A stretch of 64,000 nucleotides of DNA, from contig NZ_BQHW01000002.1 in NCBI RefSeq assembly GCF_021602025.1, positions 248,001 to 312,000 on the forward strand. Reading direction: 5' to 3'. Both the position numbers and the translations under genes were made by a program. Positions 17,945 through 29,417 of this stretch are shown here, one piece after another. Within the stretch, counting starts at the first letter, position 1. Each line of letters starts with the position of its first letter. The notes beneath the pieces were generated by a model, which worked only from the letters and a program-made list of their open reading frames with translations, had not been told where the DNA came from and searched no databases. Source of the DNA: Pseudomonas ceruminis. Lineage in GTDB: Bacteria > Pseudomonadota > Gammaproteobacteria > Pseudomonadales > Pseudomonadaceae.

Positions 17945-18514
17945 ATGCGCCACGAATTCAGCGAAGTGCTCAACGACCTGATCGACTATTTCCTGGTCGG
18001 CGACATCCAGTTGCTTGATCGCTTCAAGCATGACCACCAGTTGCCTGACGACTTGGCTAGCGCATTTACCCGCACCGACATCGGCGACCAGGCAGTGCGT
18101 GAGGGCATCGTCATTCCCTTGGCCGGGGTCGACAACCTGCCCTATCACATCCTCTTCACCCTCGATGGCCATCCGCCGGCCTTGCTCGAGCCAGGCAGCC
18201 GCCTCAAGCACCGGCGCAGCGGCTATGTGCTGCAGGTCGAGCATGGTGCAGTCATGCTCTATACCTGGCGCATCCTGCAGCACTTCACCAACAAGACGCT
18301 GGGCGACCTGCTGGCCCGCTACCAGGTGCCAGGGCGGCCCATCATCGAGCTGGACAACGGCTGGTATGACGTCGAGGTATTGGCCGGCGCATTGGTGCGC
18401 GACGGGTTGTACGAGCCAGCGTTCGAGTTCGTACTGACCAGGCGCTGGAGCCGAGGTGAGGCCAGCGAAGTGGATATCAGCTACCCGTTCACCCTGCGTG
18501 GGTACTTCGACTGA
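17945..18514 (+). CDS. Conserved hypothetical protein, 189 aa
   Basis: I do not recognise a family. The product is soluble, without a signal peptide or membrane helix. It begins MRHEFSEVLNDLIDYFLVGD and has a central hydrophobic strand region (GYVLQVEHGAVMLYTWRILQ) and a C-terminal RGEASEVDISYPFTLRGYFD. The start has AAGGAAAACC upstream. GC and codon use match the neighbours, so it is a real gene. It follows a VOC gene and ends at a strong hairpin. Confidence 0.8.
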   Translation: MRHEFSEVLNDLIDYFLVGDIQLLDRFKHDHQLPDDLASAFTRTDIGDQAVREGIVIPLAGVDNLPYHILFTLDGHPPALLEPGSRLKHRRSGYVLQVEHGAVMLYTWRILQHFTNKTLGDLLARYQVPGRPIIELDNGWYDVEVLAGALVRDGLYEPAFEFVLTRRWSRGEASEVDISYPFTLRGYFD

Positions 18515-18521
18515 TCGTCCT

Positions 18522-18551
18522 GGCAGTACCGGCGCTCATGCCGGTACTGCC
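18522..18551. terminator. Strong bidirectional hairpin
   Basis: A 12-bp perfect stem (GGCAGTACCGGC / GCCGGTACTGCC) with a 6-nt loop fills the gap between the convergent hypothetical and MHS transporter genes. Confidence 0.75.
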
Positions 18552-18561
18552 GGCCTCGGGC

Positions 18562-20235
<1,674 letters not shown>

Positions 20236-20431
20236 GGGTTGCCTCCGTCTTGTCGTTTTCGCAGGCCGGAGTACCTCACACCCACTTCACCGTCGCACCC
20301 CAGGCCCTAGGGCTTGCATTGGTTGCGCGAAGCACGACGAGACGGGCCGCCTCGGATCGCAGCAAGGTATTTGAAGCATAATCGGCTTTGCGCAGATATC
20401 CACCTGCCAGCACGGTGCCCCGCAAAAACCC

Positions 20432-20857
20432 TCACGGCACCGGCGCAGCAGCCACCGGTCCCTTGAGTTCGACCTGGTTGCCATCAGGGTCGTAGCAATA
20501 CAGCGAAAGCCCCTCGCCCTCGGCGCCATACCGTTTTTCGGCAGGCTCCACGCTCACGCCTGCCCCTTGCAGGTAGGCCGTCAGCACCTGCTCATCGAAG
20601 GGCTCGATGCGCAGGCAGAAGTGATGCAGGTTACGCCCTTCAGCCCCAGGCGCAGCGCCACCCGGGCGCCCCAGTGGCCCCTCAAGGGTCACCAGGTCGA
20701 TCATTGCCGTGCCCGTCGCCAGATGGACCATGCCCAGGTCCTCGCGCGTTCTACTGACCGTGCAGCCCAACAGGTCGCGGTAGAACGCCACGCTGCGCTG
20801 CAGGTCGCTGACCCGCAGGACCAGGTGGTCGATGTGCTTGATGGCGAACGGTCGCAT
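20432..20857 (-). CDS. VOC-family glyoxalase/bleomycin-resistance-like protein
   Basis: The 141-aa product starts MRPFAIKHIDHLVLRVSDLQ, with the metal-ligand His of VOC proteins, and ends in SLYCYDPDGNQVELKGP, with the expected metal-ligand Glu. It also has a central HHFCLRIEPFDE. This is the layout of glyoxalase I-like and FosA-like enzymes; the substrate is not evident. The start at 20857 was taken over 20902 because the fold begins there. Confidence 0.85.
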   Translation of the reverse strand: MRPFAIKHIDHLVLRVSDLQRSVAFYRDLLGCTVSRTREDLGMVHLATGTAMIDLVTLEGPLGRPGGAAPGAEGRNLHHFCLRIEPFDEQVLTAYLQGAGVSVEPAEKRYGAEGEGLSLYCYDPDGNQVELKGPVAAAPVP

Positions 20858-20933
20858 GCCTGTGCTCCTTGAGGCCGTTACCCTGAGGGCGTTCACCACC
20901 ATAGCCCACCCGCCGACAGGCTGACCACCCCCG

Positions 20934-21860
20934 CTATTCGTTTACCGAACGCAGCTGCAGGCCGTTCTCGTGGCGGGCGAGAATGCGCAGCACTTGATCG
21001 ACCAGTGCCCGGTCCGGTGCCTCCAGGTGAAAGTGATGCCCCCCGGGGTGCCAGGACACCCGCGCGTGGCTGGGCAAAGCCGCCTCGCGCAGCCCGAAGC
21101 CCCCGGCTGCATAGGCCCCCTGCCTGCCGAACATCAGGTACAGCGGGCAGTGGATTTCGCTCAGCAGCTCGCATGCCTCGCGTTCGGTCAAGGGCATGGG
21201 CTCGGGCAATACCAGGCGCGGGTCATGCCGCCAGCAGTAGCCTTCCTCCAGGGGCAGCAGGTCGCGCAGGGCCAACAGCCGCGCAGCGGCACCCGAAAGC
21301 TCGCCATCCAGGCGCTTGCGGCGCTGTTCCAGCGCGGTTTCGAGGTTGTCGAAGCGGCTGCTTTCGGGCTCGGCAAACCCTTGCAGTTGGCTGCGCCGGA
21401 CCATGCGCTTGAGCCGATAGGCGCGGGCCAGGTGCTGCACCCGGTCATCTTCGGCCACGGTGAACGGTGCCCCCATGCCGTCGAGAAAAATCATGCTGGC
21501 GATACCACTGGTCATGGCAGCCAGCAGCGAGGCAATGCCGCTGCCCATGCCATGGGCCAGCACGTGAAACCGCGCCAGCCCCAGGCTTTCGGCTACCGCG
21601 AGCATGTCTTCGGCATGCTCCCAGAGGTAGTAGCCGCTGTCCTGGCGACGGTGCTCGGAGCGCCCGTGGCCTACCAGGTCCGGGGCGACCACGAAGCAGC
21701 CGTCGAGCAGCGGCCCCAAGCGGTCGAACGACGCTGCATTGTCGAGCCAACCGTGCAACGCCAACACCGGGATGCCGTCTTCCGGCCCCCAGGTACGTAT
21801 CGCTATTTCAACACCGTCTAGGTCAAGCAGATGATCCTTGGGACTGCACTGCGAGCGCAT
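20934..21860 (-). CDS. Alpha/beta hydrolase-fold protein lacking the Ser nucleophile
   Basis: The 308-aa product has the usual hydrolase landmarks: LALHGWLDNAASFDRL (oxyanion region), VVAPDLVGHGRSEHR, and a C-terminal HPGGHHFHLEAP carrying the catalytic His. At the nucleophile elbow it reads LAHGMGSG (residues 101–108), so the position normally Ser in G-H-S-x-G is Gly104 (codon GGC). One base change separates this from Ser. The start at 21860 has AGGGAGA 7 nt upstream. It may be inactive, binding-only, or a recently mutated enzyme. Confidence 0.85.
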   Translation of the reverse strand: MRSQCSPKDHLLDLDGVEIAIRTWGPEDGIPVLALHGWLDNAASFDRLGPLLDGCFVVAPDLVGHGRSEHRRQDSGYYLWEHAEDMLAVAESLGLARFHVLAHGMGSGIASLLAAMTSGIASMIFLDGMGAPFTVAEDDRVQHLARAYRLKRMVRRSQLQGFAEPESSRFDNLETALEQRRKRLDGELSGAAARLLALRDLLPLEEGYCWRHDPRLVLPEPMPLTEREACELLSEIHCPLYLMFGRQGAYAAGGFGLREAALPSHARVSWHPGGHHFHLEAPDRALVDQVLRILARHENGLQLRSVNE

Positions 21861-22001
21861 CGAAGTTCTCCCTGGCTGAAGCCTGGCGCCATGCCTGCAG
21901 TACACCATCGCCCAGCAGGCCGTGCCCTGCTGGCCTCGCACCGACCCACGCATGCACGAGACCGACCCGGGCAACGGCCTTCTGCCACCATCGCCCTGCG
22001 G

Positions 22002-24506
22002 TCACTGCCCTCGCTGGTCCTCGAAGAAGGCCTGCCGGCCATCCACCTGGCTGGAAGCCCGTGGCGCGGCTGCCGCCTCGCCGTTGGCGGCCTCCACATG
22101 CCAGTAGCAGTGGCTCACGGCCCGAGTCACGGCCACGTAGGCCAGGCGTTGCACCTCTTCTTTCTGTGCCGTGTCGAACGGCTGCGCATCGCCGGCACGA
22201 CCCAGGCCGGCCAGGCGATAGACCTGGTTCTTGTACGGGGAACTGGTCACGTAATGGCAATCACCCAACATGAACACGGCATCGGCCTGCAGGCCTTTGG
22301 CGCTGTGGTAGGTCAGCTGGCGCAGGCGCCGCTGCTCTGCAGGCAACTGCGCCTCGGCCAGCAACACAGGCCGCAGGTGCTCATCCATCAGCGCCTTGTC
22401 GCTGCTCTTGCGGTACAGCATCATCACCGACTCACCACGCTGGTAATGCTCGACCAGGGTCTGGCCCAGGGCCGCTTCATCGCGGTCGAACACCTTGACC
22501 GGCACGCCGGGCAACTCGGCCGCGGGGCCTGCCGCGCGGGCCTTCTTGCCGGCAATCGCCGGTGCACCCTTGACCAGGTGCTCGGCGGCATCGATCACCT
22601 GTTGCTGGCAGCGGTAGTTGTCGACCAGCATGACTCGGGTATTGGCCGGTGACGGGAACGCCTTGGTGAACTCCATGAAATACGTTGGCGAACTGCCCCG
22701 CCAACCATAGATCGATTGCCAATCGTCGCCCACGCACAGCAGCGACGAATGCTGGGCGTTGCGCCCGGTGTGCATGGTCGGCCCACGCCGGCGAATCTCG
22801 GCCAGGCTGGCGCGCAGCCAACTGACGATCTGCGGCGAGACGTCCTGGAACTCATCGATCATCAGGTGGGCCAGCGGTCGCAGCAACGGATCAGGCAGCA
22901 GTTGCAGGTTTTCTGGGTTGTTCTCGCCGAACAGGGCGAACATGCGGTTGTAGCTCATCACCGGCGGCGACTGGGCCAACAGGTGCGCCTCCAGCGCTTT
23001 CCAGTACAAGGCCAGCGCCTCGAAGAACAGGGCGTCGCTGTCACCCGACGGGAAGCTCATCGCCGCCACGGCGCGGTTCACGTCCAGGCCAAGGTTCTCG
23101 ATGAAGTTGGCGGCGCCGACGAAGGCGTCGAGCAGCGGTGCCGGGGCAAGCTCCCCTTTGACCTTGTATTCGAAGCCGGGGCCGGCCACCGCATCCCCTG
23201 CCAGCGACGCCGCCAGGCGCCGCGCCATGCCGTAGTTATCGAGCCAGATCAGCGGCTTGTCGCAGAACGCCTGCAACAACGTGCGCTTGACGGCCCATTC
23301 GGCGCGTACCGCCAGTTTGGCGCCTGGGCGTTGGTACTGCGCACTTTCCGAAGGGTCAAAGCCGAGCACCACCCACGCACCCAGACCTTCCAGCCGACCA
23401 TGCACATGGAAGCGGCTGCCACGGATCTCCAGCGTTTCACGGCAGGGCTCGATCCCCTTGATTGGCCACGCGCCAGCCGCGAACCACAAGTCTTCGATCA
23501 CATCGCACAGTTCTTCGTCACGCTGAGCCGCCAGTTGCGTCACCTGCACACGCTTCTGCACGTCAGGATGGTCCGGATCCAGAGGTTTGAGCTGCAGGGC
23601 TTCGCGGCGCAGAAGCGCGACGATTTCGGCAAAGCGAGGGTTGTCGGCCAGCAACCCGCTGTAGCAGAGATTGAGGTGCTGGCGCTGGGCGTCGTTCAGG
23701 CGCAGGTCGAACGGGTTGCTTTCAGTGTCCGCTTCGCGGCCAGCCGGCATCTCGTTACCCAGGTTCTCGAACGCACGTACCTGGGCAAAGCCCGGCAAGC
23801 TGCGCACCAGCGGTAGGATGCGCGAATGGAAGGTACGCACCAGCTCGCGGGCGCGAGCCGGTTGCAGGTCGAGTTGCCACAGCGCGAAGACCTGCACCAG
23901 GCGCTTGATGAAGTCCTTGCGTGACTCCCGGGTGAAGGTGACCACGGTCATCGCATCCAGCTCGTAGCCCAGATAATGACGCAGCAGCAGGATACGCAGC
24001 ACCAGCGAGGTGGACTTGCCCGCCCCTGCGCCCGCCACCACGCAGGTCGAAGGCGTGTCGCTGAAAATCAGCTTCCACTGTGCCGGGCTGGGTTGGGCCT
24101 GGGCAGGAAGGCGCTGGGCGACGTCCGCCTTGAAGCGCTTTTTCAGCTCGGCGCTGAGCGGCAGACGCCAATCATCGAACAGCCTGTCGTCCTGGCCAGG
24201 CACGGCGGTACTGTCGGGGCGTGCGTCGCGAATCACCAGCACTTGGCGCCCCGCTTCATAACCTTCAACCCGCCCCCGTTCAAAGCCTTCGCGCAGGCCA
24301 TCGGCATGGCCGCTACGCTGGCCCGTGGCATGGCCAAGGAACCAGGAGTCGCGGTGCTGCGCCTGCAGATGAGTCAAGCCTCTGCCCAGCAGGCGCGCCG
24401 CCAGGCGGCGAAACCAGGGTAACTGGGCAGGCGGGGTCAGGTCGGCGGGGGCCTGGGGTTGCTCGTGGGCCACGGTTACTCCGTTGAAAATCGAATCAGC
24501 GGCCAT
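22002..24506 (-). CDS. UvrD/HelD-like superfamily 1 DNA helicase
   Basis: The 834-aa product is a superfamily 1 helicase. The Walker A is VVAGAGAGKSTSLVLR (about residue 157), motif II is LMIDEFQDVS, motif III is LCVGDDWQSIYGWRG, motif V is LTYHSAKGLQADAV and motif VI is AYVAVTRAVSHCYW. A long N-terminal region (about 1–150) includes WFRRLAARLLGRG and a GHADGLREGFERGRVEGYEA helix. The layout is close to HelD/helicase IV, but the N-terminus differs. It is likely a 3'-5' helicase for repair or for clearing the DNA template. It is the only gene in its transcript, facing away from a pirin gene. Confidence 0.88.
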   Translation of the reverse strand: MAADSIFNGVTVAHEQPQAPADLTPPAQLPWFRRLAARLLGRGLTHLQAQHRDSWFLGHATGQRSGHADGLREGFERGRVEGYEAGRQVLVIRDARPDSTAVPGQDDRLFDDWRLPLSAELKKRFKADVAQRLPAQAQPSPAQWKLIFSDTPSTCVVAGAGAGKSTSLVLRILLLRHYLGYELDAMTVVTFTRESRKDFIKRLVQVFALWQLDLQPARARELVRTFHSRILPLVRSLPGFAQVRAFENLGNEMPAGREADTESNPFDLRLNDAQRQHLNLCYSGLLADNPRFAEIVALLRREALQLKPLDPDHPDVQKRVQVTQLAAQRDEELCDVIEDLWFAAGAWPIKGIEPCRETLEIRGSRFHVHGRLEGLGAWVVLGFDPSESAQYQRPGAKLAVRAEWAVKRTLLQAFCDKPLIWLDNYGMARRLAASLAGDAVAGPGFEYKVKGELAPAPLLDAFVGAANFIENLGLDVNRAVAAMSFPSGDSDALFFEALALYWKALEAHLLAQSPPVMSYNRMFALFGENNPENLQLLPDPLLRPLAHLMIDEFQDVSPQIVSWLRASLAEIRRRGPTMHTGRNAQHSSLLCVGDDWQSIYGWRGSSPTYFMEFTKAFPSPANTRVMLVDNYRCQQQVIDAAEHLVKGAPAIAGKKARAAGPAAELPGVPVKVFDRDEAALGQTLVEHYQRGESVMMLYRKSSDKALMDEHLRPVLLAEAQLPAEQRRLRQLTYHSAKGLQADAVFMLGDCHYVTSSPYKNQVYRLAGLGRAGDAQPFDTAQKEEVQRLAYVAVTRAVSHCYWHVEAANGEAAAAPRASSQVDGRQAFFEDQRGQ

Positions 24507-24590
24507 GTTCGCCGCATCGACAAAAAATGGCCAGCGAATGCTTGCAGATCAGCAGATTAGGCGATGAATCGCATAATTCACTTCCCATTA

Positions 24591-24604
24591 TTAAATCGAT
24601 TTAA
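24591..24604. promoter_or_regulatory. 14-bp palindrome in divergent promoter
   Basis: The perfect palindrome TTAAATCGATTTAA lies in an AT-rich stretch between the divergent helicase and pirin genes. It is a plausible operator or promoter element, inferred from symmetry and position only. Confidence 0.35.
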
Positions 24605-24692
24605 CCGATCATAATAAGCCGATATTTACGCTTATTTTCGATGTTTCTTTGCCGCATCATGGTGCCATTCCACTGATTCAAGGAGCACGACC

Positions 24693-25391
24693 ATGCTGCA
24701 ACTGCGACCCTTCGAAAGCCTTGGCCATGCCAATCACGGCTGGCTCGACGCCCACCACCATTTCTCCTTTGCCGAGTACCACGACCCTGCGCGTATGCAT
24801 TGGGGCAACCTGCGGGTATGGAACGATGACCTGATCGCCGCCGGCAGCGGTTTTGCGCCGCACCCGCACCGCGACATGGAAATCATCACCTATGTGCGTG
24901 AAGGCGCCATCACCCACCAGGACAGCCTGGGCAACAAGGGCCGTACCGAAGCAGGTGATGTGCAGGTGATGAGTGCCGGCAGCGGCATCGTGCACAGCGA
25001 ATACAACCTGGAGGCAATCGACACGCGCATTTTCCAGATCTGGATCGTGCCGGAGCGGGTTGGCGATGCACCGTCGTGGGGCTCGCGCCCTTTCCCCAAC
25101 GGTGAACGCGGCGAAGGCTTCGTGACCCTGGCCAGTGGTCGGGCGGGTGATGAGCAGAGCTTGCAGATCCGCACCGATGCGCGCCTGGTGGCAGCTACCT
25201 TGAAGGCGGGTGAAACGGCTGAGTACCGCTTCGATGCCGGGCGCCGGGGTTATCTGGTGCCGGCCAAGGGGCTGGTGGAGGTCAACGGTTTGCGGGCCAA
25301 AGGCCGGGACGGTGTAGCGATCGAGCAGGAAGAGGTACTGCGGGTAACCGCCATCGAAGACAGCGAGATCGTGCTGGTCGATGTGGCATGA
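24693..25391 (+). CDS. Pirin-family bicupin protein
   Basis: The 232-aa product has the pirin N-terminal cupin with metal-binding residues in PHPHRDMEIITYVREGAITH and SAGSGIVHSEYN, then a second cupin. This short form matches the YhaK/YhhW-type pirins. These bind Fe or Cu, sometimes show quercetin 2,3-dioxygenase activity, and may sense redox state. The start at 24693 has AAGGAGCAC upstream. It is monocistronic. Confidence 0.9.
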   Translation: MLQLRPFESLGHANHGWLDAHHHFSFAEYHDPARMHWGNLRVWNDDLIAAGSGFAPHPHRDMEIITYVREGAITHQDSLGNKGRTEAGDVQVMSAGSGIVHSEYNLEAIDTRIFQIWIVPERVGDAPSWGSRPFPNGERGEGFVTLASGRAGDEQSLQIRTDARLVAATLKAGETAEYRFDAGRRGYLVPAKGLVEVNGLRAKGRDGVAIEQEEVLRVTAIEDSEIVLVDVA

Positions 25392-25398
25392 GTGTCCT

Positions 25399-25417
25399 GG
25401 GGCTGCCGTGCAGCCCC
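25399..25417. terminator. Hairpin between convergent pirin and pgm
   Basis: GGGGCTG-CCGTG-CAGCCCC forms a stem in the 40-bp gap between convergent genes. There is no T-tract. Confidence 0.5.
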
Positions 25418-25431
25418 GGTCCACTGATCAA

Positions 25432-27069
25432 TCAGGCAATTGCGGCATCCACCAACACTTGCGCTTCCGCCACCAGGCGCTGCAGGTGCGCTTCATCGAT
25501 GAAGCTCTCGGCATAGATCTTGTAGATGTCCTCGGTGCCCGAGGGCCGCGCGGCAAACCAGCCATTGGCGGTCATTACCTTCAGCCCGCCGATGGCCTGG
25601 CCATTACCCGGCGCGTGGCTCAGGATCTGGACGATGGGCTCGCCGGCCAGTTCGGTCGACTTGACTTGCTCCGGCGCCAGCTTGCTCAACAACGCCTTCT
25701 GCCGTGGATCAGCCTTGGCTTCGACCCGCGTCGCGAATGGCTTGCCCAGTGCCGCGGTGAGGTCGGCATAGGCCTGGCTCGGGTTGCGGCCGGTACGGGC
25801 GGTCATTTCGGCAGCCAGCAACGCCGGGATCAGGCCGTCCTTGTCGGTGGCCCAGACCGAGCCGTCCTTGCGCAAGAAAGAAGCCCCCGCGCTCTCTTCA
25901 CCGCCAAAGCCCAGCGAGCCGTCGAACAGGCCCTGGGCAAAGTACTTGAAGCCCACCGGCACTTCATACAATGTGCGGCCCAGACGCTCGGTGACACGGT
26001 CGATCAGGCCGCTGGACACCACGGTCTTGCCCACGGCAGCATCACTGCGCCAGTGCGGGCGGTGGCGGTACAGGTAGTCGATGGCCACCGCCAGGTAGTT
26101 GTTCGGTTGCAGCAAGCCATCGGCGGTGACGATGCCGTGGCGGTCATGGTCCGGGTCGCAGGCAAAGGCCACGTCGAAACGCTCCCGCAGGCCAATCAGG
26201 CCCTGCATGGCAAAGGGCGAGGAAGGGTCCATGCGGATCTGGCCATCCCAGTCGACGGTCATGAACCGGAAGGTCGGGTCGACCTCGGTGTTGACCACCT
26301 CCAGGTTGAGTTTGTAGTGCTCGGCGATTGCCGACCAATAGCGCACACCGGCACCGCCCAGCGGATCGACACCCAGGCGCAGGTTGGCGCTGCGGATGAC
26401 GTCGAAGTCGATGACATTTTCCAAGTCAGCGACGTAGTGGCGGATGTAGTCGTGGCGGTGCGTGGTGGGCGCCTGCAACGCTTGCGCGTGGGGCATGCGC
26501 TTGACGCCAGCAAGGTCTGCAGCCAGCAGCTCGTTGGCCTTGGCCTCGACCCACTTGGTCACGTCGCTGTCTGCCGGGCCGCCATTGGGTGGGTTGTACT
26601 TGAAACCACCGCTCTGCGGCGGGTTGTGCGACGGGGTGATGACGATGCCGTCAGCCAGGCCGTTTTCACGGCCGCGGTTGTAGCACAGGATGGCGTGGGA
26701 CACTGCCGGAGTCGGCGTGTACTCATCGTCCTTGGACAGCATTACCTGCACGCCGTTGGCAGCCAGTACTTCCAGTGCGCTGGCCGCAGCCGGCGTAGAC
26801 AGCGCGTGGGTGTCGGCCCCCACGAACAGCGGGCCGTCGATGCCCTTCTCCTGGCGGTACAGGCAAATGGCTTGGGTAATCGCCAGCACATGGTCTTCGT
26901 TGAAGCTCAGGTCGAACGAGCTGCCCCGGTGCCCCGAAGTGCCGAAGGCCACGCGCTGGGCCGCCACGGCGGCGTCTGGGCGGCCGGTATAGTAAGCGGT
27001 GAGCAGGCGGGGAATATCGACCAGCACGCTGGCCGGAGCCGGCTTGCCTGCCAAAGGACTGAGCGTCAT
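25432..27069 (-). CDS. pgm: Phosphoglucomutase (alpha-D-glucose phosphate-specific)
   Basis: The 545-aa product interconverts glucose 1-phosphate and glucose 6-phosphate for glycogen, trehalose and polysaccharide synthesis. Landmarks are [20 protein letters not shown] near the N-terminus, the catalytic phosphoserine loop [15 protein letters not shown], the Mg2+ loop DPDHDRHG, a GGEESAG sugar-binding loop and the C-terminal phosphate-binding [12 protein letters not shown]. The length fits the bacterial Pgm family. It is transcribed alone. Confidence 0.95.
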   Translation of the reverse strand: MTLSPLAGKPAPASVLVDIPRLLTAYYTGRPDAAVAAQRVAFGTSGHRGSSFDLSFNEDHVLAITQAICLYRQEKGIDGPLFVGADTHALSTPAAASALEVLAANGVQVMLSKDDEYTPTPAVSHAILCYNRGRENGLADGIVITPSHNPPQSGGFKYNPPNGGPADSDVTKWVEAKANELLAADLAGVKRMPHAQALQAPTTHRHDYIRHYVADLENVIDFDVIRSANLRLGVDPLGGAGVRYWSAIAEHYKLNLEVVNTEVDPTFRFMTVDWDGQIRMDPSSPFAMQGLIGLRERFDVAFACDPDHDRHGIVTADGLLQPNNYLAVAIDYLYRHRPHWRSDAAVGKTVVSSGLIDRVTERLGRTLYEVPVGFKYFAQGLFDGSLGFGGEESAGASFLRKDGSVWATDKDGLIPALLAAEMTARTGRNPSQAYADLTAALGKPFATRVEAKADPRQKALLSKLAPEQVKSTELAGEPIVQILSHAPGNGQAIGGLKVMTANGWFAARPSGTEDIYKIYAESFIDEAHLQRLVAEAQVLVDAAIA

Positions 27070-27155
27070 GCAAAAACCTCGAGTTCAACGAATGTGGGTG
27101 TTGGAACACGCAGTGTACTGGGAGTTGCAAAGCGACGCGATGACCCTGCCAAGGA

Positions 27156-29417
27156 TTATCCGCCAGCCGTCCGCCACCAGGTGGGAAACATCTGCTGCAC
27201 CCGTGGATCGGCGAAGCGTTCGTCGATCAGTACCAGCACACCCCGGTCATGGTCGCCACGAATGACCCGCCCCGCCGCCTGGATCACTTTGCGTACGCCG
27301 GGGTACAGGTAGGCGTAGTCGAAACCAGCGCCAAACTGTCGCCCCAGGCGCTGCTTGAACTGTTCGTTGACCGGGTTGACCTGGGGCAGCCCGAGGGTGG
27401 CGACGAACGCGCCGATCAGACGCGTGCCTGGCAAATCGACCCCCTCGCCAAAGGCGCCGCCGAGCACGGCAAACCCTACGCCCTGCCCGTGCGCCACGAA
27501 GCGCGCAAGAAATGCCTGGCGGGCCTCTTCGTCCATCCCCGGTGCCTGGGCCCACAGCGGCACATCAGGATGGCGCTCGGCCAAAAGACCTGCCACCTGC
27601 TGCAGGTACTCGAAGCTACTGAAGAACGCCAGGTAGTTACCAGGCTGGCGCTGGTACTGTTCGGCGATCAGCGCAACGATAGGTGTCAGCGACGCCTGGC
27701 GCTCGCGATAGCGGGTCGAGACGTCGCTGGCGATGCGCACCTCGAGCTGCTCGGCGCGAAACGGCGCCGCCACGTCGAGCCAGGCTGTATCTGCCGGCAT
27801 ACCAAGCAGGTCGGTATAGAAATGCCGCGGGCTCAGCGTAGCGGAAAACAGCGTTACGCTGCGTGCGGCCTGCATGCGCGGGCCAAGCAAGCGCGCCGGG
27901 GTGACGTTGCGCAGGCACAGGTTGGCCAGGCGCCGTTTGCGGGGCCCCTCGCGCACGCTCACATCGAACAGGAAATGGTCGTCGAACAGCTCGGCCACCC
28001 GGCTGAACTGCAACGCCTGGTAGAAGAACTGCAACACCTGCCCATCCACCTGTGCAGGCGCTTCGTTCAGGCGCTCCTGGATGAGCCCGATGCAGTGCTG
28101 CAACGTCCGCAAAAAGGTACCCGGCAACAGTTCACTGGCCTGGTAAGGCCCTCGCTGCTCCTTGTACAGGGCATTCCACTGGCGGTTCAACCGATCCAGC
28201 GCGCTGACCAACCCTGTCGGCTTGCTCTGGCGCAGCGCCAGCAGTTGGCCCTGATCGAGGCTGGCGCTGTACATGCCACGGCCACGCTCCACCAGGTTGT
28301 GCGCTTCGTCCACCAGCACTGCAACCCGCCACTGGTTCGCCTGGGTCAGGCCGAACAGCAGGGCGTGGGCGTCGAAGTAATAGTTGTAGTCGGCCACCAG
28401 TACATCCACCCAGCGGGCCATTTCCTGGCCGAGGTAGTACGGGCAGACCTGATGCGCCAAGGCCACGTCGCGCAGCGTGGCGCGGTCCAGCAGTGGCAAT
28501 TGCGCAGCCGCTTCGCGCGCAGCGGGCAAGCGGTCGTAGAAGCCCTGTGCCAAGGGGCAGGCTTCGCCATGGCAGGCCTTGTCCGGGTGTTCACAGGCCT
28601 TGTCCCGCGCAATCAGTTCCAAGGTGCGCAAGGCCGGCTGTGGCTCGGCCTCGGTGATCTGGCGCAGCGCATCCAGGGCCAGTGCCCGGCCTGGGGTTTT
28701 GGCCGTGAGGAAGAACAACTTGTCGAGTTGTTGCGGCACCATGGCTTTAAGCAGCGGGAACAACGTGCCCAGGGTCTTGCCAATTCCCGTGCTGGCCTGG
28801 GCCATCAGGCAGCGCCCGGTGCTCACGGCTTTGTACAAGGTTTCTGCCAGTTGCCGCTGGCCTTGACGAAACTGCGGGTAGGGAAAGCCCAGTGTCTGCA
28901 GCCCACGGTTTCGCTCGGCCAGGCGCCGTTCCTGGGCCTGGGCCCAGGCCACAAAGCGTTGGCACTGGGTTTCGAAGAAAGCTTGCAGCTCGCTGGCGTC
29001 GTAGTGTTGGCTGATCAGCGTCTGGCTGTCGTTGTCCACATCCAAGTACACCAGCGCCACCTCGATGGCCGGCAACTGTCGCGCCTGGCACATCAGCCAG
29101 GCGTAGACCTTGGCCTGGGCCCAATGCAACTGGCGGTGGTTGGCCGGCTGGCGCGCGAGGTCGCCACGGTGGGTCTTGATCTCTTCCAGCCGATTGGCGG
29201 CAGGGTCATAACCATCGGCGCGCCCACGCACCAGCAGGCCCGGATAGTGGCCTTCGAGGGCGACCTCGGCCTCGTACCCAGCGGCACGCCGCGCCACGAC
29301 GCGGCGATGGCCTGCTATGCCCTCCTGCGCTGTGGGCGACGGCGTAAAGCGCAGGTCCAGGTCACCGGCCTTGGCGCTGAACTCGCAGAGCGCGCGCACC
29401 GCCACCCGGTAGCTCAC
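27156..29417 (-). CDS. DinG/XPD-like Fe-S DNA helicase with N-terminal PD-(D/E)XK nuclease domain
   Basis: With the GTG start at 29417 the product is 753 aa. Residues 1–150 look like a PD-(D/E)XK nuclease, with the core VRGRADGYD…EEIKTHRGD (D68, E79, K81). The helicase core has Walker A ASTGIGKTLGTL, a DEAH box (LVDEAHNLVERG) and the late motif QAAGRVIRGDHDRG. Between motifs I and II four cysteines (CEHPDKACHGEAC, then VCPYYLG) fit the Fe-S cluster of XPD/DinG helicases. The start overlaps the stop of the FAN1-like gene (GTGA), so the two are translationally coupled. Probably 5'-3' unwinding in DNA repair alongside that nuclease. Confidence 0.87.
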   Translation of the reverse strand: MSYRVAVRALCEFSAKAGDLDLRFTPSPTAQEGIAGHRRVVARRAAGYEAEVALEGHYPGLLVRGRADGYDPAANRLEEIKTHRGDLARQPANHRQLHWAQAKVYAWLMCQARQLPAIEVALVYLDVDNDSQTLISQHYDASELQAFFETQCQRFVAWAQAQERRLAERNRGLQTLGFPYPQFRQGQRQLAETLYKAVSTGRCLMAQASTGIGKTLGTLFPLLKAMVPQQLDKLFFLTAKTPGRALALDALRQITEAEPQPALRTLELIARDKACEHPDKACHGEACPLAQGFYDRLPAAREAAAQLPLLDRATLRDVALAHQVCPYYLGQEMARWVDVLVADYNYYFDAHALLFGLTQANQWRVAVLVDEAHNLVERGRGMYSASLDQGQLLALRQSKPTGLVSALDRLNRQWNALYKEQRGPYQASELLPGTFLRTLQHCIGLIQERLNEAPAQVDGQVLQFFYQALQFSRVAELFDDHFLFDVSVREGPRKRRLANLCLRNVTPARLLGPRMQAARSVTLFSATLSPRHFYTDLLGMPADTAWLDVAAPFRAEQLEVRIASDVSTRYRERQASLTPIVALIAEQYQRQPGNYLAFFSSFEYLQQVAGLLAERHPDVPLWAQAPGMDEEARQAFLARFVAHGQGVGFAVLGGAFGEGVDLPGTRLIGAFVATLGLPQVNPVNEQFKQRLGRQFGAGFDYAYLYPGVRKVIQAAGRVIRGDHDRGVLVLIDERFADPRVQQMFPTWWRTAGG

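Noticed and set aside
22716-23816. 366-codon frame opposite the UvrD-like helicase
   Set aside because: Antisense shadow with Gln/His-rich composition and no start signal.
25381-27312. 643-codon open frame opposite pgm
   Set aside because: Antisense shadow of pgm, with no ribosome site or family pattern.
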